Source of the DNA: Pelagimonas phthalicica
Lineage (GTDB): Bacteria > Pseudomonadota > Alphaproteobacteria > Rhodobacterales > Rhodobacteraceae
Assembly (NCBI RefSeq): GCF_004364805.1
Contig: NZ_SOAP01000001.1
Coordinates: 806,001-870,000 of the forward strand
DNA: 64,000 nucleotides
Direction: 5' to 3'
The notes beneath the pieces were generated by a model. The model was not told the DNA's origin. It searched no databases and saw only the letters and a list, made by a program, of their open reading frames with translations. Made by a program: the position numbers and the translations under genes. Below, one piece after another: positions 46,331 through 54,563 of this stretch (position 1 is the stretch's first letter; every line of letters starts with the position of its first letter).

Positions 46331-46555
46331 ATGGCCTTTCCAACAGCGGTCAACGATCAGATCACCGATGCGATCAGCCAGAGCAATCTAACTGTTCTTG
46401 GACAATCCAGCGCAACAGCCGTGGCGACAACCGCGCAATCCTTGGCGCATAGCTTTGGGCTCAGGCTCAGCGCAGAACAAGCCGGGTCAGCGCGCTTAGG
46501 GATTTTGCGCGAGGCTGTCACCAATAAATGCGTCCAAACACTTGGCACGTCCTAA
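46331..46555 (+). CDS. RebB-like protein 2
   Basis: 74 residues: MAFPTAVNDQITDAISQSNL then TVLGQSSATAVATTAQSLAH. The N-terminal half closely follows the canonical RebB; the Q-Q-N-N and T-T-x-G half is missing and replaced by LSAEQAGSARLGILREAVTN, so the protein is divergent or shortened. It begins 2 nt after the preceding gene, which indicates cotranslation, and has only a weak AAGG upstream. Confidence 0.75.
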   Translation: MAFPTAVNDQITDAISQSNLTVLGQSSATAVATTAQSLAHSFGLRLSAEQAGSARLGILREAVTNKCVQTLGTS

Positions 46556-46564
46556 GGGGGAAAG

Positions 46565-46801
46565 ATGGCTTATCCAACACCAGTGAATGGACAGATCACC
46601 GATACGGTCAGTCAGTCCACCTTGATGTCGGTCGGAACCGCCGGATCGGTGGCGCGCAGCGTGATCACCCAAGGGTTCGCAGCGGCCATGGCTGCCTCTG
46701 GCCAAAATAGCACCGCTCAGCAGGAAGCGACGCAAATTCTGGCGGATGCCGCGATGACTGCTGCTTTGGCCCGGATGGAGACAGGAGGCGGGGATGACTG
46801 A
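46565..46801 (+). CDS. RebB-like protein 3
   Basis: 78 residues: MAYPTPVNGQITDTVSQSTL followed by an alanine/serine-rich helix (SVGTAGSVARSVITQGFAAA) and GQNSTAQQEATQILADAAMT. Shares the N-x-Q-I-T-D-x-V-x-Q-S core with the other members and the A-Q-Q segment, otherwise diverged. GGGGGAAAG lies before the ATG. Its last codons overlap the start of the following gene by 8 nt. Confidence 0.72.
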   Translation: MAYPTPVNGQITDTVSQSTLMSVGTAGSVARSVITQGFAAAMAASGQNSTAQQEATQILADAAMTAALARMETGGGDD

Positions 46802-47135
46802 CAAGAGTGTAGACTCCACCGAAACAGATGCTGCGAGCACTGTGACAGCGGTCAATGGCCAGATCGAAGACACGCTGAAAGCCTTGAACGAGAGTATTGG
46901 CTCTGATGCCTCCTCTTTGGTGAGCGAGGCTGAGGCACAAGCGCAGGCGCTGGCCAAGACACTGGCGCGTCAGGATGCTGTGGCGCATTTGCGGCGCATG
47001 CAGATCCTGTCAGAGACAGCTTTCTCAGTTGCGGTTTCAAAACAGGCCAATGGCGATATTGCGGCAGGCGAAGCGATTATGAAGATCGCACAAGAAGCCC
47101 TGCGCGATGCGCGCGACATGGTTGCCGAGCTCTAG
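46794..47135 (+). CDS. RebB-like protein 4 (longest, N-terminal extension)
   Basis: 113 residues. An acidic 18-residue lead precedes TVTAVNGQIEDTLKALNESI, the degenerate RebB core (Q-I-E-D in place of Q-I-T-D), then a long helix (VSEAEAQAQALAKTLARQDA) and SETAFSVAVSKQANGDIAAG. AGGAGG gives it a strong ribosome site although it overlaps the previous gene. The strong helix tail suggests a structural or capping subunit. Homology to RebB is weaker than for the first gene and is inferred from motif and position. Confidence 0.65.
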   Translation: MTDKSVDSTETDAASTVTAVNGQIEDTLKALNESIGSDASSLVSEAEAQAQALAKTLARQDAVAHLRRMQILSETAFSVAVSKQANGDIAAGEAIMKIAQEALRDARDMVAEL

Positions 47136-47156
47136 GGGCCACGGGTTCTCCGTTTG

Positions 47157-47190
47157 AAAAGGCCCTCTGATGGATGCCAGAGGGCCTTTT
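47157..47190 (+). terminator. Terminator of the RebB cluster
   Basis: AAAAGGCCCTCTG, 8-nt loop, CAGAGGGCCTTTT; 22 bp past the last stop codon. Confidence 0.93.
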
Positions 47191-47209
47191 ATTGAGGCTG
47201 GGTGCAGCC

Positions 47210-47251
47210 AAATTCCGTCAACGGAATTTGCAAATTCCATGCATGGAATTT
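47210..47251. repeat. 42-bp twin palindrome, copy 1
   Basis: AAATTCCGTCAACGGAATTT, then GC, then AAATTCCATGCATGGAATTT: two 20-bp dyads (the second a perfect palindrome) joined by GC. Lies between the RebB terminator and the convergent PPOX gene. Same architecture but different sequence as 53477-53518. Confidence 0.8.
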
Positions 47252-47257
47252 GGAGGC

Positions 47258-47860
47258 TCACCACATCCGCGTTTTCGCGTAATCCGCATAGCCGTCGTCA
47301 TAGGGTTTCGCGGAAACGTCGCCTTCGGTCATGTCCTGCAGGATCTCACCCACGGTTGGCACTGTGCCTGCGTCATCGCGCGACCACAGGCCCGAGCGCA
47401 TCAGGGCTTTGGCGCATTGGATAAAGACCTCCTCCACCTCAATTACGATCACCGAAGCAGGCAGGATCGATTTGCGCGCAAAACTCTCGCGCAGCGCTGC
47501 ATCATCGGTCAGCCAGGCCTTGCCGTTTACCCGCACCGTCGTATTCGACCCCGGCACCATGAAAAGCAGCGCAACGCGGCCGTCACAAACAATATCGCGC
47601 AAAGCATCAAGACGGTTATTGCCGCGCCAATCGGGCATGTGAATGGTGGTGTCATCGGCCACCCGCACCACCGGGCCATCATCGCCGCGCGGCGTGCCAT
47701 GCACGCCCTGCGGCCCGACGGTGGACAGGATGCAGAACCGCGAGCCCTCGACCCATTGCCGGTAAAGCGGTGTCAGACGGTTGGCGACCTTACGCAGCGA
47801 CAGTTCTGCTGGCGCGTCATAGAGATCGCTCAGCGCCTCCAGCGAGTTTACTTTCAGCAT
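47258..47860 (-). CDS. PPOX-type FMN-binding flavoprotein
   Basis: 200 residues from ATG 47860 (a start three codons earlier is possible). Split-barrel fold: RFCILSTVGPQGVHGTPRGD, TIHMPDWRGNNRLDALRDIV and ALLFMVPGSNTTVRVNGKAW are typical of pyridoxamine-phosphate-oxidase-like flavoproteins of the MSMEG_1061 group, which are putative F420/FMN or haem-degrading oxidoreductases of unknown substrate. Its start overlaps the 3' end of plsC by 44 nt, so it is probably cotranscribed with that gene. Confidence 0.85.
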   Translation of the reverse strand: MLKVNSLEALSDLYDAPAELSLRKVANRLTPLYRQWVEGSRFCILSTVGPQGVHGTPRGDDGPVVRVADDTTIHMPDWRGNNRLDALRDIVCDGRVALLFMVPGSNTTVRVNGKAWLTDDAALRESFARKSILPASVIVIEVEEVFIQCAKALMRSGLWSRDDAGTVPTVGEILQDMTEGDVSAKPYDDGYADYAKTRMW

Positions 47861-48566
47861 CAAACCCAAGCTCCTTCATCAACGCGTTTGATTTAGCCTC
47901 AACCCGAGTCTCAAGTTGCGCCATAAAATCAGCCTTTGCCATCCCAGGCGGAATCGGATCGAGAAATTCGACCACTGCCAGACCGGGTTTACGCATGATA
48001 CCTTTGCGTGGCCAAAGCAGGCCAACATTGGTTGCAGCGGGCACACAGGGCCAGCCCGTTTCCTTGTAAATCGCCGCCGTGCCCACCTTGTAAGGCTTGT
48101 AATCCCCAGGAGCGACACGGGTGCCTTGGGAATAGATCACCAACTGTCCGGGCTGAGCTGCGCCCTTTTTCACGTCTTCGAGCATCTGCGCAATCGCCTT
48201 CCCGCGCTTGCCGCGATTGACCGGGACACAGCCCAGCCGCCAGGCATATTGGCCAATAAAGGGGGTAAAGAGAAGTTCGCGCTTCATGATGAATTTTGCA
48301 GCTGGTACCGCGTCATAGATCATCATGATGTCAAGAAAGCTTTGATGTTTGGCGGCGATAACAACTTCACCCGTTGGGATGGGTCCGCGGATCTCGGTCT
48401 TGATGCCCAAAAACACCCGCGCCAGCCACAGCACATGCGCCGCATAAACGCCGCAGACCCAGCGCGCGCCCTTGGGATGCAACAAAAGCGGGAAGCAAAC
48501 CACGCCCCAGACCGCCATGAACAGATAGATATAGATCACAAAGATCAGCGACTTAAGCCATTGCAT
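47817..48566 (-). CDS. plsC: 1-Acyl-sn-glycerol-3-phosphate acyltransferase
   Basis: Forms phosphatidic acid from lysophosphatidic acid at the inner membrane. 249 residues from ATG 48566, which overlaps the ftsX-like stop codon (TGATG). Membrane segment LKSLIFVIYIYLFMAVWGVV is followed by the HX4D motif KHQSFLDIMM, the block GCVPVNRGKRGKAIAQM, YSQGTR (substrate-binding, in place of the usual FPEGTR), and VGLLWPRKG. The unusual Y-S-Q-G-T-R motif is typical of an alphaproteobacterial group. Confidence 0.9.
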   Translation of the reverse strand: MQWLKSLIFVIYIYLFMAVWGVVCFPLLLHPKGARWVCGVYAAHVLWLARVFLGIKTEIRGPIPTGEVVIAAKHQSFLDIMMIYDAVPAAKFIMKRELLFTPFIGQYAWRLGCVPVNRGKRGKAIAQMLEDVKKGAAQPGQLVIYSQGTRVAPGDYKPYKVGTAAIYKETGWPCVPAATNVGLLWPRKGIMRKPGLAVVEFLDPIPPGMAKADFMAQLETRVEAKSNALMKELGFDAESKLAGGAERSL

Positions 48567-49471
48567 CAGGCCAATTCTCCCAAAACGCGCCGCGCCGCGG
48601 CTTGTGTTGCGGCAAAGGCGACCAGGGCCGCCAGGGGCGGTACCACGGCAGGCCAAAGCCAGTGCCAGCCCTGAAACCGCAGACCGGTCAGGAATCCGCC
48701 CGCATCCGATCCGCCCGGCATCAACAGGATGGCGATAAATCCCAGCACGGTGCCCACCGCCGCTCCGGTCAAGACACGCAGCGTATAGCGGCGCACAAAG
48801 GCCGAGGCGATGTAACCATCGGTCGCTCCAACCAGGCGCAGCACTTCGATCACCTGCGCATTAGCGGCCAGCGAAGCATTGGCAGCCAGCGTCACCATGG
48901 CCCCCGTTGTGGCGGTGATCAGCAGGATCGACACCCAGCCAAGCAGGTTCAACCGGCTGGCCGCCGCGACCAAAGGTTTGCGCCAGCGGGTATGTTCATC
49001 CAGCACGGCACCGGGGGCTTCGGCCTGAAGGCGCAGGCGCAACCCTTCGGAATCATACCCTTGGGCTGTTTCCGCGATTTCAATCAGTTGCGGCACGGGC
49101 AATTGATCAACCGGCAGGCCGGGTCCGAACCAGGGTTCGAGCAATGCCTGTTGTTCTTCGGCTGTCAAAGCACGGGCCGAAACCACGCCGGGCGTTTGGG
49201 TCAGTACTTTGAGCGCCGCTTCGGTCTGCGCAGCCATTTGCCCGGCTGGGGCCGAGATGCGGATGGTCGATGAGCGCGCCAGTTCCTCGCCCCAGTTGGT
49301 GGCCAGCCGGTCGGCAGCCAAAGACAGGGCCAAAGCAAAGACCGTCAAAAACGCCATGGCCGCCGAGGTAAAGACCGTCAGGCGAACCGTAAAACCAGAG
49401 GGCGGGACAACCCGGTCGGCACCCAGATCCGCCTGCATCAGTGGTTTGAAAAACTCCAGGAAACGCTTCAC
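48566..49471 (-). CDS. ftsX: Cell-division protein FtsX
   Basis: Membrane half of the FtsEX complex that controls peptidoglycan hydrolases at the septum. 301 residues with a first helix (FTVRLTVFTSAAMAFLTVFA), a large periplasmic domain, and three C-terminal helices (VSILLITATTGAMVTLAANA, GAAVGTVLGFIAILLM, LWPAVVPPLAALVAFAATQA). The family motif VLRLVGATDGYIASAFVRRY is clear. Start overlaps the ftsE stop region by 4 nt. Confidence 0.92.
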   Translation of the reverse strand: MKRFLEFFKPLMQADLGADRVVPPSGFTVRLTVFTSAAMAFLTVFALALSLAADRLATNWGEELARSSTIRISAPAGQMAAQTEAALKVLTQTPGVVSARALTAEEQQALLEPWFGPGLPVDQLPVPQLIEIAETAQGYDSEGLRLRLQAEAPGAVLDEHTRWRKPLVAAASRLNLLGWVSILLITATTGAMVTLAANASLAANAQVIEVLRLVGATDGYIASAFVRRYTLRVLTGAAVGTVLGFIAILLMPGGSDAGGFLTGLRFQGWHWLWPAVVPPLAALVAFAATQAAARRVLGELA

Positions 49472-50145
49472 AGATCGACCCCCGCTGATTGCAACGTGTG
49501 GTTCGAAATGCGCAGCACCCGCGCCGAGACCTGCGCCTTGGCGGCGCGGATCAGGGCAAGATCATGGGTGGCGATCATCACCGTCTTGCCCATCTTGTTC
49601 AGCTCGACCAGCAGGCGCAGCAGGCGTTGCGACATTTCCCAATCGACATTGCCGGTGGGCTCATCCGCCAGAATGACATCGGGCGACATGATCAACGCGC
49701 GCGCTAGAGCGGCACGTTGCCGTTCCCCGCCTGACAGCTCGGGCGGCAGCGCATTGCCGCGCCCAACGAGGCCGACCCAGGACATCAGCTCTTGCAGATT
49801 GGCGAACTGGTCAGGCGTGGCCTGACCGGATACGGTCAGCGGTAAGGCAATGTTTTCATTGACCGGCAAGTGGTCAAGGAATTTGCAATCCTGATGCACC
49901 ACACCAATGCGCCGCCGCGCATAAGCCACCGCATCACGGCCCATATCGCGGGCGGAATGGTCAAAAATCCTGACGTCACCATCGGTTGGCAGCAAAGCCC
50001 CATAGCACAGCTTGAGAAAAGTGGTTTTGCCCGAACCAGACGGACCGGTCAGAAAGTGGAACGAGCCCGGAGCCAGGCTGAACGAAATATCGTTCAAAAG
50101 CGCATCCCCGCCATAGCTATAGGCTACATTGTTCAGCTCGATCAC
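49468..50145 (-). CDS. ftsE: Cell-division ATP-binding protein FtsE
   Basis: ABC ATPase partner of FtsX. 225 residues with Walker A GPSGSGKTT (34-42), the Q-loop VHQDCKFLDHLPVNENIALP, signature LSGGERQR, Walker B VILADEPTGNVDWEM and the H-loop MIATHDLALI. The gene precedes ftsX with a 4-nt overlap, the usual ftsEX arrangement. The 5' end faces the zinc-ribbon gene divergently. Confidence 0.96.
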   Translation of the reverse strand: MIELNNVAYSYGGDALLNDISFSLAPGSFHFLTGPSGSGKTTFLKLCYGALLPTDGDVRIFDHSARDMGRDAVAYARRRIGVVHQDCKFLDHLPVNENIALPLTVSGQATPDQFANLQELMSWVGLVGRGNALPPELSGGERQRAALARALIMSPDVILADEPTGNVDWEMSQRLLRLLVELNKMGKTVMIATHDLALIRAAKAQVSARVLRISNHTLQSAGVDL

Positions 50146-50307
50146 GCCTGTTCCGCCCGTGTGTTGTGCAACGGACCTGTTTTGCCGCAGCGCAGGCCAT
50201 CTTGCAATGACGCGTCGCTAAAATTGGACTTTTCCCGCCGATCCATGCAACCTATTGTCGCGAAAAGAGACTGTGTCAGCTCTGGGGTAGAGGTAAGGGG
50301 ACATGAG

Positions 50308-51234
50308 GTGAGCAAAATTCGGTTGATCTGCCCAAATTGCGGTGCGCAATACGAGGTGCCCGCCGAGGTGGTGCCCGATGAGGGGCGCGATGTGCAATGT
50401 TCAAACTGTGCGCATACCTGGTTTCAGCGCCACCCTGACCATGACCCGGACCTGGCTGAGGACCTGAACCAGCCAGTGCCTGATACGGCTTGGGAACCCG
50501 AGGAGCCGCCTGCGCCGCCCCCGGTTGCGGACACACCGGTCGAGGACGTACCAGTCGAGGCACCGCCTGCCCCGCGCGGGATTGACCCGGAAATGGCTGA
50601 GCTGTTTCGCGAAGAGCGCGAATATGAGGCCAATCAACGGGTTGCCGATGCGCTGGAAAGCCAGCCAGATCTGGGTCTGCAGGAACCCAGCGAAGATGAA
50701 CAAGCCCGCCGCTCGCGCGAAGCGCGTGAGCGTATGGCGCGGATGCGCGGCGAAGACCCAGCAGCCGCCCCGGCCCCGCCGCCGCCCTTGGCCGCGCCTG
50801 AGCCAGAGCCGGAAACGGATCGCGAATATGCTGTGGCCCAGGCTGCGGCGGCGGCCGCCGCCGGATCGCGCCGGGATTTGTTGCCAGATGTGGAAGAGAT
50901 CAATCAGACGCTGCGCTCCAGCTCGGAACCGCGTGTCATCGACACCGCGCCCAAGCAGGTCTTGCCCCCGGATGAACCAAAGAAAAAGGGCGGCTTTTCG
51001 CGTGGGTTCCTGACCATGGTTTTTTTGGCGGCCATCGCGGTGGGCGTCTATGTCATGGCCCCAAAGATTTCCGAGCAGCTGCCGCAAGCGAAACCTTATC
51101 TGGATGGGTACGTCGCGCAGGTCGATGGGCTGCGGCTCTGGCTGGATGGGCAGGTGACCGCTTTGCTGACCACGTTGGACGGGATGAGTTCGGAGGCCGA
51201 GAGCGCGCCGGATGGGGCAGAGAACGACAGCTAA
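50308..51234 (+). CDS. Zinc-ribbon membrane protein (MJ0042 type)
   Basis: 308 residues from a GTG at 50308, preceded by AAGGGG. N-terminal zinc ribbon IRLICPNCGAQYEVPAEVVP with CxxC and QCSNCAHTWF with the second CxxC; then a long Pro/Ala/Glu-rich disordered region (residues ~45-225) and one membrane helix (GFLTMVFLAAIAVGVYVMAP) near 235, with a short periplasmic tail. Such proteins are common next to ftsEX in roseobacters; a link to septum function is plausible, not shown. A strong terminator follows. Confidence 0.85.
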   Translation: MSKIRLICPNCGAQYEVPAEVVPDEGRDVQCSNCAHTWFQRHPDHDPDLAEDLNQPVPDTAWEPEEPPAPPPVADTPVEDVPVEAPPAPRGIDPEMAELFREEREYEANQRVADALESQPDLGLQEPSEDEQARRSREARERMARMRGEDPAAAPAPPPPLAAPEPEPETDREYAVAQAAAAAAAGSRRDLLPDVEEINQTLRSSSEPRVIDTAPKQVLPPDEPKKKGGFSRGFLTMVFLAAIAVGVYVMAPKISEQLPQAKPYLDGYVAQVDGLRLWLDGQVTALLTTLDGMSSEAESAPDGAENDS

Positions 51235-51254
51235 CACCCTGACCAAATGGCAAA

Positions 51255-51281
51255 AAAGAGCGGGCCAGCGGCCCGCTCTTT
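51255..51281 (+). terminator. Terminator of the zinc-ribbon gene (bidirectional)
   Basis: AAAGAGCGGGCC, AGC, GGCCCGCTCTTT then GGTTTT; also A-rich on the other side, so it can serve the convergent transporter operon. Confidence 0.9.
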
Positions 51282-51303
51282 GGTTTTCCATGCTGTTGGT
51301 GGA

Positions 51304-52635
51304 TCAGATCTTGCCCTTCCAGGGGACCAACGCGCGTTCGGCCAAGCGCATCAGGATGTCGATGCCAAATCCGATGATCCCGATCAGGATGATGCCCATG
51401 ATCACGATGTCCGTCAGCTGGAATTTCGACGCGACCATGATCATCATGCCAGCGCCCTTTTCCGCCGCGACCAGTTCCGCTGCCACAACCGTGCCCCAAC
51501 AGACACCCATGGCCACCCGCGCGCCAGTAAAGATCTCGGGCAGAGAGTTTGGCACAATCACGTGTCGCATGATCTGGGTCTTGGAAGCCCCGAGGCTGTA
51601 GGCCGCATGCACCTTGGAAATCGCCACACCAGACACCCCGGCCCTGGCCGCAATCGCCATGATCCAGAGCGCCGCGAGGAAGAGCAGGATCACCTTGCCC
51701 TCTTCGCCGATCCCCGCCCAGATGATCACCAGCGGGATCAAAGCCAGCGGTGGCACCGGACGCATGAATTCGACAATCGGGTCGAACCAGCCGCGGAACC
51801 AATCCGACAGGCCCATGGCATAGCCCAAAGGAATGCCAATCAGCGCGCCAAGTATGAAACCGGCAAAGACGCGGAACAGCGAGTAAGACAGGTGTTCCAA
51901 CAGGGTCGAGCCGCGATAGCCTTCGCTTGCGATTTCCATGAAACGCGACCAGACAGCTTCGGGCGCGGGCAGCCAGATTGGCTCCATCTGCCAGCCCTTG
52001 GCCGGTTCAAAGTTCAGCGTGCCCTTGGGCGACATGCCCACACGGCCATTTTCGGTTTCGACAGACTGACCCGGCGCAATGGCCTGGCCGTTCACGGCGG
52101 TCACACGGTGGCCTTCTTTGCGGCCATAATCGTCATTCTTGTCGACCCGGATCAGCCCAGAACGCCAAGCCCCGATGGAATCGGAATCGTTCTTGGCCCA
52201 GCCATCGCCCGGCTCAACCTCCGGCGCATCGCCCTCTTGGCCAACCTCAAAGACACGCACGGTCACGGTCGCCTCATCCGGTGCCTGCCCATCCGCCTCG
52301 GCGGTATAGGTAAAGCTGGTGGTGCCGACAAAAGGCCCCGGCGCATGCAAGAAGGAGGGCACAAGGCGCGAGCCAGTAAAGGCCCCCCACATCACAAAGA
52401 TCAGCAGAATGGAAATCGCCGAGGCGGCATAATTAGAGGCCACCGCGCTTTCATCACCAAAGGTGACCGTCTTGAGCGAGCCATAATCCTTTTTCGGGGT
52501 CAAAAGGCGTTTGATAAACCGCCAAATCATCAAGGTCAGGAGAATGATGCCAATATAGGCCGCGATATAGGGCAAAGCCTGCACGACAGTGATAAAGACA
52601 TCTCGAAATTCGGCCATTAAGTCCAGGAACCACAT
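51304..52635 (-). CDS. tauC: Taurine-type ABC transporter permease with long N-terminal extension
   Basis: 443 residues, against ~275 for typical TauC/SsuC. The C-terminal ~250 residues are an ordinary permease domain, with the EAA-like motif YSLGASKTQIMRHVIVPNSL and LALIPLVIIWAGIGEEGKVI. The first ~170 residues add two membrane helices (YIAAYIGIILLTLMIWRFIK, AASAISILLIFVMWGAF) framing a ~100-residue acidic domain (TTSFTYTAEADGQAPDEATV ...WAKNDSDSIGAWRSGLIR) that probably faces the periplasm. The stop of tauB overlaps this start (52635), so both are translated together. Confidence 0.9.
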   Translation of the reverse strand: MWFLDLMAEFRDVFITVVQALPYIAAYIGIILLTLMIWRFIKRLLTPKKDYGSLKTVTFGDESAVASNYAASAISILLIFVMWGAFTGSRLVPSFLHAPGPFVGTTSFTYTAEADGQAPDEATVTVRVFEVGQEGDAPEVEPGDGWAKNDSDSIGAWRSGLIRVDKNDDYGRKEGHRVTAVNGQAIAPGQSVETENGRVGMSPKGTLNFEPAKGWQMEPIWLPAPEAVWSRFMEIASEGYRGSTLLEHLSYSLFRVFAGFILGALIGIPLGYAMGLSDWFRGWFDPIVEFMRPVPPLALIPLVIIWAGIGEEGKVILLFLAALWIMAIAARAGVSGVAISKVHAAYSLGASKTQIMRHVIVPNSLPEIFTGARVAMGVCWGTVVAAELVAAEKGAGMMIMVASKFQLTDIVIMGIILIGIIGFGIDILMRLAERALVPWKGKI

Positions 52636-53441
52636 CAGCTTGCCTCCTCAGAACGGCCCATGATTTCTTCTTCCATGTCCCAGATCATGCCGAGGATTTC
52701 CTCGCGTTTGACGGCAAAATCGGGATGTTTCTTGACCTCGCGCAGATCCTGACCCACGCCAAGATCGGCAAAAGGCAGCCGGTATTCGCGGTGAATACGA
52801 CCCGGACGCGGGGCCATGACCAACAAGCGTTCACCCAGCAGCAGCGCCTCTTCGACCGAGTGGGTGATCAGGATGATGGTCTTGCCGGTTTCTTTCCAAA
52901 GCTTCAGCACCAGCGATTGCATCTTTTCGCGGGTCAACGCGTCAAGCGCGCCCAGAGGTTCATCCATCAGGATGACATCGGGATGATTGGCAAGACAACG
53001 GGCCAGTGCCACGCGCTGCTGCATGCCGCCCGAAAGCTCATAAATTGCCTTTTCCTTGAAGTCCTGAAGACCAACGATTTCAAGCAGATGGTCAACTTCT
53101 TCGCCGTAATCGGCCTCACGCTTGCCCGCCATGCGGGGGCCAAAGCTGACATTGTCACGCACGCTCATCCATTCAAACAGCGCGCCTTTCTGGAACACCA
53201 TGCCGCGTTCGGCATCTGGCCCATGTACCGCGTGACCGTTCATCCTGATCACGCCTTCGGTCGGGGCAAGGAACCCGGCGACAATGTTGAGCAAGGTGGT
53301 TTTGCCACAGCCCGAAGGGCCGAGCACGCTCATCAGCTCACCTTCGGCAAGGTCAAGGGACACATCCTTGAGCGCCTGAACCGCCGAACCATTGGGCAGG
53401 TCAAAGCGCATGGAGAGATTTTCAATGGATAATCCGCTCAT
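52635..53441 (-). CDS. tauB: Taurine-type ABC transporter ATP-binding protein
   Basis: 268 residues. Walker A GPSGCGKTT, Q-loop VFQKGALFEWMSVRDNVSFG, signature LSGGMQQRVALARCL, Walker B VILMDEPLGALDALTRE and H-loop LITHSVEEALLLGERLLV. The pattern fits the nitrate/sulfonate/taurine group. It energises import through the permease just downstream (start shared at 52635), and the substrate-binding gene lies upstream across a twin-palindrome repeat. Confidence 0.93.
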   Translation of the reverse strand: MSGLSIENLSMRFDLPNGSAVQALKDVSLDLAEGELMSVLGPSGCGKTTLLNIVAGFLAPTEGVIRMNGHAVHGPDAERGMVFQKGALFEWMSVRDNVSFGPRMAGKREADYGEEVDHLLEIVGLQDFKEKAIYELSGGMQQRVALARCLANHPDVILMDEPLGALDALTREKMQSLVLKLWKETGKTIILITHSVEEALLLGERLLVMAPRPGRIHREYRLPFADLGVGQDLREVKKHPDFAVKREEILGMIWDMEEEIMGRSEEAS

Positions 53442-53476
53442 ATAAGCAGGCCTTTTGCTAAAAGGGGACCGCGCAC

Positions 53477-53518
53477 AAAAGTCATCGATGACTTTTGCAA
53501 AAATCGTGCACGATTTTT
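53477..53518. repeat. 42-bp twin palindrome, copy 2
   Basis: AAAAGTCATCGATGACTTTT, then GC, then AAAAATCGTGCACGATTTTT. Both 20-mers are perfect palindromes. Located between tauA and tauB inside the operon. Matches 47210-47251 only in layout, not in arm sequence. Confidence 0.85.
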
Positions 53519-53558
53519 GGGACCGAGGGACGCAAGCGCGCGCCCCCCGGTGATAGGA

Positions 53559-54563
53559 TTACATGCCTTTTGCGGCCGTCAAAGGCCCAGCATTCACGTT
53601 ATCCGCATAGCTGTCCAAGGCGCCATCGATCGACCCGGATTCCACAAAGACGTCAGCCACGCCTTTCATGAAGTCCTGCGCACCGCCGCCCAGCCATTTT
53701 TCACCCAGCTGATCGTCCAGCCCAGGGAAGGCAAAGGTGGCCAGCGATGCAGCCGCGTCAGCCTCGTCCATACCGGCATCCTTGGCGATCACCGGCAGCA
53801 TTTCGTCGGTATGCTCGCCGGAATTCCACATGTCATTGGCCTTGGCCGTGACGGCCAGGAATTTGGACACGGTTTCGGAGTTTTCCGCAACCCAACCCGC
53901 CGGGCCAGAGGTCACGTCAAATACCAGAATGCCCAGCTCTTCTTTTTCGCCACCGGTCAGCAGCACATTGCCATGCTCTTTCATACGGCGCAGGGAGCCG
54001 CCCCAGCCACAAGCCATGTCCACCGATCCCTGAGCAAGCGCAGCCGCCCCATCCGGGGGTGCCATATCGACCACCTCAAGCGAGCCAAGTTCGACCCCGA
54101 AATGAGACATCTGTTTCAGGAAACCGAAATGCGCGGCGGTTCCCAAAGGCACGGCAACTTTCTTGCCCGCCAACTCGCCCGCCGAATCCTTGTCGATCTC
54201 CAGATCTTCGCGCACGACACAGTTGTCATTGTCAGAATAGCTGACCGCCACATCGAGGATTTGCAGATCTTGCCCGGCCGAGGCCGCCACAACGAAGGGC
54301 GGAACACCCTGGCTGACCGCGATCTGTACATCGCCCGAGGCCATGGCCGCCGACATGGCGGTCCCCGTGTCAAAACTGACCCAGTTCACTTCCATGCCCA
54401 AGGCTTCGTCATACATGCCTTTGGCCTTGGCATATTCAAACGGCATCGGCCATTCGAGGAAATAGGCCACGGTGATTCCATGCCCATCTGCCATGGCAGC
54501 CTGCGTTCCACTGAGAAGAGCCAAGCCCGCTGCGGCACCTTTCAGATAAGTCTTTATCGTCAT
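53559..54563 (-). CDS. tauA: Taurine ABC transporter substrate-binding protein
   Basis: 334 residues from ATG 54563, preceded by AGGGAGAAA. Signal peptide MTIKTYLKGAAAGLALLSGT QAAMA, then the periplasmic binding fold: ITVAYFLEWPMPFEYAKAKG, SFDTGTAMSAAMASGDVQIA, KKVAVPLGTAAHFGFLKQM, MAPPDGAAALAQGSVDMACG. These match the TauA/SsuA branch for taurine. Divergent from tpa, which makes taurine the likely ligand. First gene of the tauABC operon on the minus strand. Confidence 0.93.
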   Translation of the reverse strand: MTIKTYLKGAAAGLALLSGTQAAMADGHGITVAYFLEWPMPFEYAKAKGMYDEALGMEVNWVSFDTGTAMSAAMASGDVQIAVSQGVPPFVVAASAGQDLQILDVAVSYSDNDNCVVREDLEIDKDSAGELAGKKVAVPLGTAAHFGFLKQMSHFGVELGSLEVVDMAPPDGAAALAQGSVDMACGWGGSLRRMKEHGNVLLTGGEKEELGILVFDVTSGPAGWVAENSETVSKFLAVTAKANDMWNSGEHTDEMLPVIAKDAGMDEADAAASLATFAFPGLDDQLGEKWLGGGAQDFMKGVADVFVESGSIDGALDSYADNVNAGPLTAAKGM

